A DNA stretch of 8,762 nucleotides from an uncultured Chitinophagales bacterium (GTDB taxonomy: Bacteria > Bacteroidota > Bacteroidia > Chitinophagales > Chitinophagaceae), in NCBI GenBank assembly GCA_946886475.1, contig CAMPIQ010000150.1, forward strand, positions 1 to 8,762, given 5' to 3'. Below the pieces are notes generated by a model, which worked only from the letters and a program-made list of their open reading frames with translations, made no database searches and was not told where the DNA came from. Below, piece after piece: positions 6,185 to 8,762 of the stretch; position 1 is the stretch's first letter, and every line of letters starts with the position of its first letter. Position numbers and translations under genes: made by a program.

Positions 6185-6242
6185 TGCCGGTAATTCAATT
6201 TAAACTAGCTTCGTGCCGCTTAAAAAGCTAAGTTGACCGGCA
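6185..6242. other. Nested inverted repeats in the spacer upstream of lpd
   Basis: TGCCGGT at 6185-6191 pairs with ACCGGCA at 6236-6242, and inside it TAGCTT at 6206-6211 pairs with AAGCTA at 6225-6230. Together they could form a long stem interrupted by an internal loop in the 253-base spacer between the small gene and lpd. No gene, TAnnTTTG match or terminator is evident in the rest of that spacer. It may be a leader structure or chance. Confidence 0.3.
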
Positions 6243-6339
6243 GGTTTCAGCCATAAAGATTATTTGAATATGGGTACTTGAGCCGCAGCCGGGGATCTGA
6301 AGCTTTTCATTGGCTTTAACTATTAAATTTTACAATCAA

Positions 6340-7743
6340 ATGGCATACGACGTAGTTGTTATTGGTTCGGGTCCCGGTGGATATGTTGCCGCGATACGCG
6401 CCGCACAGTTAGGCTTAAAAACAGCGATCATAGAAAGAGAAAGTCTTGGCGGTATCTGCCTGAACTGGGGTTGCATCCCCACCAAAGCGCTTCTGAAAAG
6501 TGCACAGGTTTTTGAATACATCAAACATGCAAAGGATTTTGGTATTGAGGCCACCGGACAACACGACTTTGGTGCCGTGATAAAACGAAGCCGTGGTGTT
6601 GCCGATAAAATGAGCAAAGGCGTTCAGTTCCTGATGCGTAAAAATAAGATCGATGTGGTGAACGGGTTTGGAAAACTGGTTGCAAAAGGAAAAATTGAAG
6701 TAACCGGCAACGACAACAATAAACAAACTATAGAGGGCAGGCATATTATTATTGCAACCGGTGGACGAAGCCGCCAGCTGCCATCCATGCCTATTGATGG
6801 CAAAAAGATCATTGGCTACCGCGAAGCCATGTCACTTCCCTCCCAGCCCAAATCCATGATCGTTGTTGGCAGCGGTGCCATTGGAGTTGAGTTCGGATAT
6901 TTTTATAACAGCCTGGGCACTAAAGTGACTATAGTTGAATTCATGCCCAGGATTGTGCCTGTAGAAGATGAGGACATTTCAAAAGAACTGGAAAAGAATT
7001 TAAAAAAACAGGGCATTGAGATCATGACATCCTCCGAGGTAACGAAAGTAGATACTTCAGGTAACGGTGTGAAGGCCACTGTGAAAACTGCCAGCGGAGA
7101 AGTTACCCTGGAAGCGGATATATTGTTAAGCGCCGTTGGAGTTTCCGCCAATATAGAAGGTATGGGACTTGAACAAACCGGTATCAAAACTGAAAAAGGG
7201 CTGATCACAGTAGATAAGTTCTATCAAACTTCAGTTCCTGGCTTTTATGCCATCGGAGACTGCGTACCTGGACAGGCGCTTGCGCACGTGGCCTCTAAAG
7301 AAGCCATCATCTGTGTTGAGAACATCGCATACAATGAGAAGAAATACAACCATCAACCGGAACCTTTAGATTATGGAAATGTGCCGGGATGTACTTATTG
7401 TTCACCGGAGATCGCATCTGTTGGCCTCACTGAAAAGAAGGCCAAAGAAGCCGGATATGAAGTGAAGGTTGGTAAATTTCCCCTTAGCGCTTCCGGTAAA
7501 GCTTCAGCCGCCGGACACGGTGAAGGTTTTATAAAAGTGATATTTGATGCCAAATATGGCGAGTGGCTGGGCACCCATATGATCGGCTATAATGTAACTG
7601 AAATGATTTCTGAAACAGTAGTGGCCCGTAAGCTTGAAACAACCTATCATGAAGTATTGAATAGTATTCATCCGCATCCAACCATCAGTGAAAGCATTAA
7701 GGATGCCATTGAGGTGGCTTACGGGGAGGCCATTCATTTGTAA
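6340..7743 (+). CDS. lpd: Dihydrolipoyl dehydrogenase (E3 component)
   Basis: 467 residues from the ATG at 6340. The frame is open back to a TTG at 6310, but the family starts with MAYDVVVIGSGPGG, so ATG 6340 is chosen. It oxidises dihydrolipoamide bound to E2 (or glycine-cleavage H protein), passing electrons through a cysteine pair and FAD to NAD+. Seen: FAD-binding GSGPGG at 9-14; the redox-active disulphide C40/C45 in GGICLNWGCIPTKALL; a second Rossmann motif VVGSGAIGVEFGYF for NAD; the FAD-contact sequence FYAIGDCVPG; and the C-terminal dimerisation domain with HPHPTISE at 444-451, holding the catalytic His and its partner Glu. Length and all catalytic residues are normal. No other 2-oxoacid dehydrogenase subunit is nearby, and a strong terminator follows, so it is probably monocistronic and serves several complexes. 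Confidence 0.96.
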   Translation: MAYDVVVIGSGPGGYVAAIRAAQLGLKTAIIERESLGGICLNWGCIPTKALLKSAQVFEYIKHAKDFGIEATGQHDFGAVIKRSRGVADKMSKGVQFLMRKNKIDVVNGFGKLVAKGKIEVTGNDNNKQTIEGRHIIIATGGRSRQLPSMPIDGKKIIGYREAMSLPSQPKSMIVVGSGAIGVEFGYFYNSLGTKVTIVEFMPRIVPVEDEDISKELEKNLKKQGIEIMTSSEVTKVDTSGNGVKATVKTASGEVTLEADILLSAVGVSANIEGMGLEQTGIKTEKGLITVDKFYQTSVPGFYAIGDCVPGQALAHVASKEAIICVENIAYNEKKYNHQPEPLDYGNVPGCTYCSPEIASVGLTEKKAKEAGYEVKVGKFPLSASGKASAAGHGEGFIKVIFDAKYGEWLGTHMIGYNVTEMISETVVARKLETTYHEVLNSIHPHPTISESIKDAIEVAYGEAIHL

Positions 7744-7819
7744 TTACCTGCAGGCTTCAAACCGGCAGAAATTTTACAGAAATAACAGGATTAACTACCC
7801 ACTGAAAAAGTAAAATCTT

Positions 7820-7843
7820 AAGGGCTGCCTGGCAGCCCTTTTT
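7820..7843 (+). terminator. Strong intrinsic terminator of lpd
   Basis: AAGGGCTGCC at 7820-7829 is the exact reverse complement of GGCAGCCCTT at 7831-7840, with a single T between; in practice nine pairs close a 3-base loop. A T-run (7839-7843, then ATT) follows directly. It lies 76 bases after the lpd stop codon and isolates lpd from the next gene. On the opposite strand the following tract is also moderately T-rich. Confidence 0.92.
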
Positions 7844-7880
7844 ATTATACTGGCGTGATTTTTTATATAATCATATCTCA

Positions 7881-8597
7881 ATGAAAACCTTCATTTTATT
7901 ATTTTTCTTTCTTGGTGCAATGGCCGCTCGGGCACAGGAAAATCTGCCAAACATCAGTTTAAAATGGGCCCCGTTAGGTTTGATCGCCGGCAATGTGAGT
8001 CTGAATGGTGAATATAATTTTGGTAAAAATTCTCTGACCGCAAAAATAGGCATCCCCTCAGGTTCGGAGCGCAGCTTTGAATATGATGATAAGGATGTAC
8101 TGTTTCAAATGAAGTCCACTTCTTTCATGGCAGGATACAGGATCTACCTCTCAAAAAAACATATGAAGGGTTTTTATTTTGAACCTTTCTTTAAATATGT
8201 ACACCATTCAAGCGAAGGCACCGGAAATGCCGTGATCAATGGAGATCTTGTGGTGATGGATTTTACCAATAATTATGATGGCCTGGGTGTTGGTGCCCAA
8301 CTGGGCGTTCAGTTCCTGATCAAAAAAAGAGTGGTCATCGACCTTTTCTTTTTAGGTCCTGAAATTAATTCGGCAACAAATAAATTCAAATCAGTTGAGA
8401 CCACAGATGCCATTCCATGGACCCAGGTGGAAGCCTCAGAAGCCGAACAGGATATCCGTGAATTTATTGACCAGTTTCCCTTCATCAAAAACAAAGTAAA
8501 TGTAATGGTTGACCGGGAGCACAAAACGGTAACCGCAGATTTCAAAGGAGCCCTTCCGGGATTAAGAACCGGTATTTCAATTGGAATAACGTTTTAG
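7881..8597 (+). CDS. Secreted protein, probable outer-membrane beta-barrel
   Basis: 238 residues. A clear Sec signal peptide spans residues 1-18 (MKTFILLFFFLGAMAARA, then Q), with likely cleavage after ARA. The mature part alternates short amphipathic strands ended by aromatic residues with polar turns: ISLKWAPLGLI, VSLNGEYNF, TSFMAGYRIYL, GFYFEPFFKYVHH, GLGVGAQLGVQFLI, RVVIDLFFLGPEI, and the last strand RTGISIGITF ends in Phe, as outer-membrane barrels usually do. This suggests a small barrel of about eight strands with a long charged insertion at about residues 170-215. It resembles DUF3575-type Bacteroidota proteins, but I cannot confirm the family. Only one plausible start. It follows the lpd terminator by 37 bases with an A/T-rich leader and no clear -7 box. 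Its stop codon directly precedes the repeat cluster at 8599. Substrate and role unknown. Confidence 0.8.
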   Translation: MKTFILLFFFLGAMAARAQENLPNISLKWAPLGLIAGNVSLNGEYNFGKNSLTAKIGIPSGSERSFEYDDKDVLFQMKSTSFMAGYRIYLSKKHMKGFYFEPFFKYVHHSSEGTGNAVINGDLVVMDFTNNYDGLGVGAQLGVQFLIKKRVVIDLFFLGPEINSATNKFKSVETTDAIPWTQVEASEAEQDIREFIDQFPFIKNKVNVMVDREHKTVTADFKGALPGLRTGISIGITF

Positions 8598-8598
8598 A

Positions 8599-8686
8599 AT
8601 ATCGAACCAGGAAATCTCAGAAATAAACTTCATCAATCAACAATCCCTGCTCCTGGTTCGATATGCTTATTCCTTGTTCAATATTC
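8599..8686. repeat. Three-copy short repeat (inverted and direct) in the convergent spacer
   Basis: ATATCGAACCAGGA at 8599-8612 is the exact reverse complement of TCCTGGTTCGATAT at 8651-8664, separated by 38 bases. A third copy, TCCTTGTTCAATAT at 8671-8684, matches the second at 12 of 14 positions with a 20-base period. The cluster begins one base after the stop codon of the beta-barrel gene, and the third copy overlaps the last codons and stop of the PP2C gene. Neither strand shows a T-run after the 14-pair stem, so it is not a canonical terminator. Similar 'TTCGATATTCCTTGTTCGATATTC'-type blocks are, from memory, dispersed between genes in Chitinophagaceae-like genomes. Confidence 0.75.
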
Positions 8687-8762
8687 AACCCGGCCATGCC
8701 GCCGAAAGGCCACAACTATAACGGTAATATTATCGGTAAAAGGCCATTCTTTGGCATGGCCC
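8678..8762 (-). CDS. C-terminal end of a PP2C-family protein phosphatase, partial
   Basis: Reading from the right edge on the minus strand, a frame of 27 codons ends with TGA at 8680-8678. It encodes GHAKEWPFTDNITVIVVAF followed by RRHGRVEY. The 'DNiTvivv' segment is the last conserved motif of metal-dependent PP2C/PPM phosphatases, where the Asp binds a catalytic metal ion and the Asn follows it. Everything upstream lies outside the window, so full domain content, start and substrate are unknown. The gene is convergent with the beta-barrel gene. Its last residues (VEY and stop) lie within the short repeat copy at 8671-8684. Confidence 0.68.
   Translation of the reverse strand, partial: GHAKEWPFTDNITVIVVAFRRHGRVEY

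Noticed and set aside
6310..6339. TTG start extending lpd by ten residues
   Set aside because: The extension lacks family similarity, and MAYDVVVIGSGPGG from the ATG at 6340 is the normal Lpd N-terminus.
8723..8735. TAATATTA flanked by CGG/TCGG as a rolling-circle origin nick site
   Set aside because: It encodes the DNIT motif of the PP2C frame and lacks a Rep gene or a stable flanking stem.
8692..8761. Inverted repeat GGCCATGCC/GGCATGGCC and direct repeat AAAGGCCA as a mobile-element end
   Set aside because: Both fall inside the PP2C coding frame, where they encode RHG, GHA and nearby residues; no transposase or target duplication is seen.

Overview
The window looks like chromosomal DNA from a member of the Bacteroidota, most likely near the Chitinophagaceae. 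Three lines of evidence support this. The minus-strand order rpmB, rpmG, DUF4295 gene, ftsY is characteristic of that phylum. At least three start regions carry a perfect Bacteroidota-type -7 box (TAnnTTTG). Genes generally start in A/T-rich sequence without a convincing Shine-Dalgarno site. The content is mostly housekeeping. I found no phage, transposase, CRISPR, toxin-antitoxin or biosynthetic cluster, and no tRNA or rRNA.

Layout from left to right. Positions 1-786 (minus) hold the N-terminal 262 codons of a PaaE-like flavin/NAD(P) oxidoreductase that runs off the left edge. Positions 787-1033 are a 247-base spacer with one weak hairpin and no gene. rimO (1034-2341, minus) has a -7 box only 8 bases before its ATG. 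Divergent from it is a GT-C membrane glycosyltransferase gene (2439-3905, plus), whose stop codon abuts the stop codon of ftsY (3906-4877, minus). The ribosomal block then runs leftward: an unrecognised 72-residue protein (5868-6086), rpmB (5532-5768), rpmG (5324-5506) and a 57-residue DUF4295 protein (5077-5250). It is closed by an intrinsic terminator at 5011-5050 before ftsY. On the plus strand, lpd (6340-7743) is followed by a strong terminator (7820-7843), then a secreted probable outer-membrane beta-barrel protein (7881-8597). A short repeat cluster (8599-8686) separates it from the last 27 codons of a PP2C-type phosphatase (8678-8762, minus) that enters from the right edge.

Functionally, the centre is a translation and protein-targeting block. 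bL28, bL33 and the DUF4295 protein are or are probably 50S components. FtsY is the SRP receptor that docks ribosomes at the membrane, and RimO modifies ribosomal protein S12. The glycosyltransferase sits between ftsY and rimO in the opposite orientation and looks like an insertion into that block. Lpd is the E3 subunit of 2-oxoacid dehydrogenases and appears to be transcribed alone.

The most notable non-gene signals are the probable leaderless rimO start, the interleaved inverted repeats between rpmG and the DUF4295 gene, a 16-base perfect palindrome upstream of ftsY, the flush convergent stop codons at 3903-3908 inside a hairpin, and the repeat cluster that supplies the stop codon of the PP2C gene. 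None of these amounts to a clear new system.
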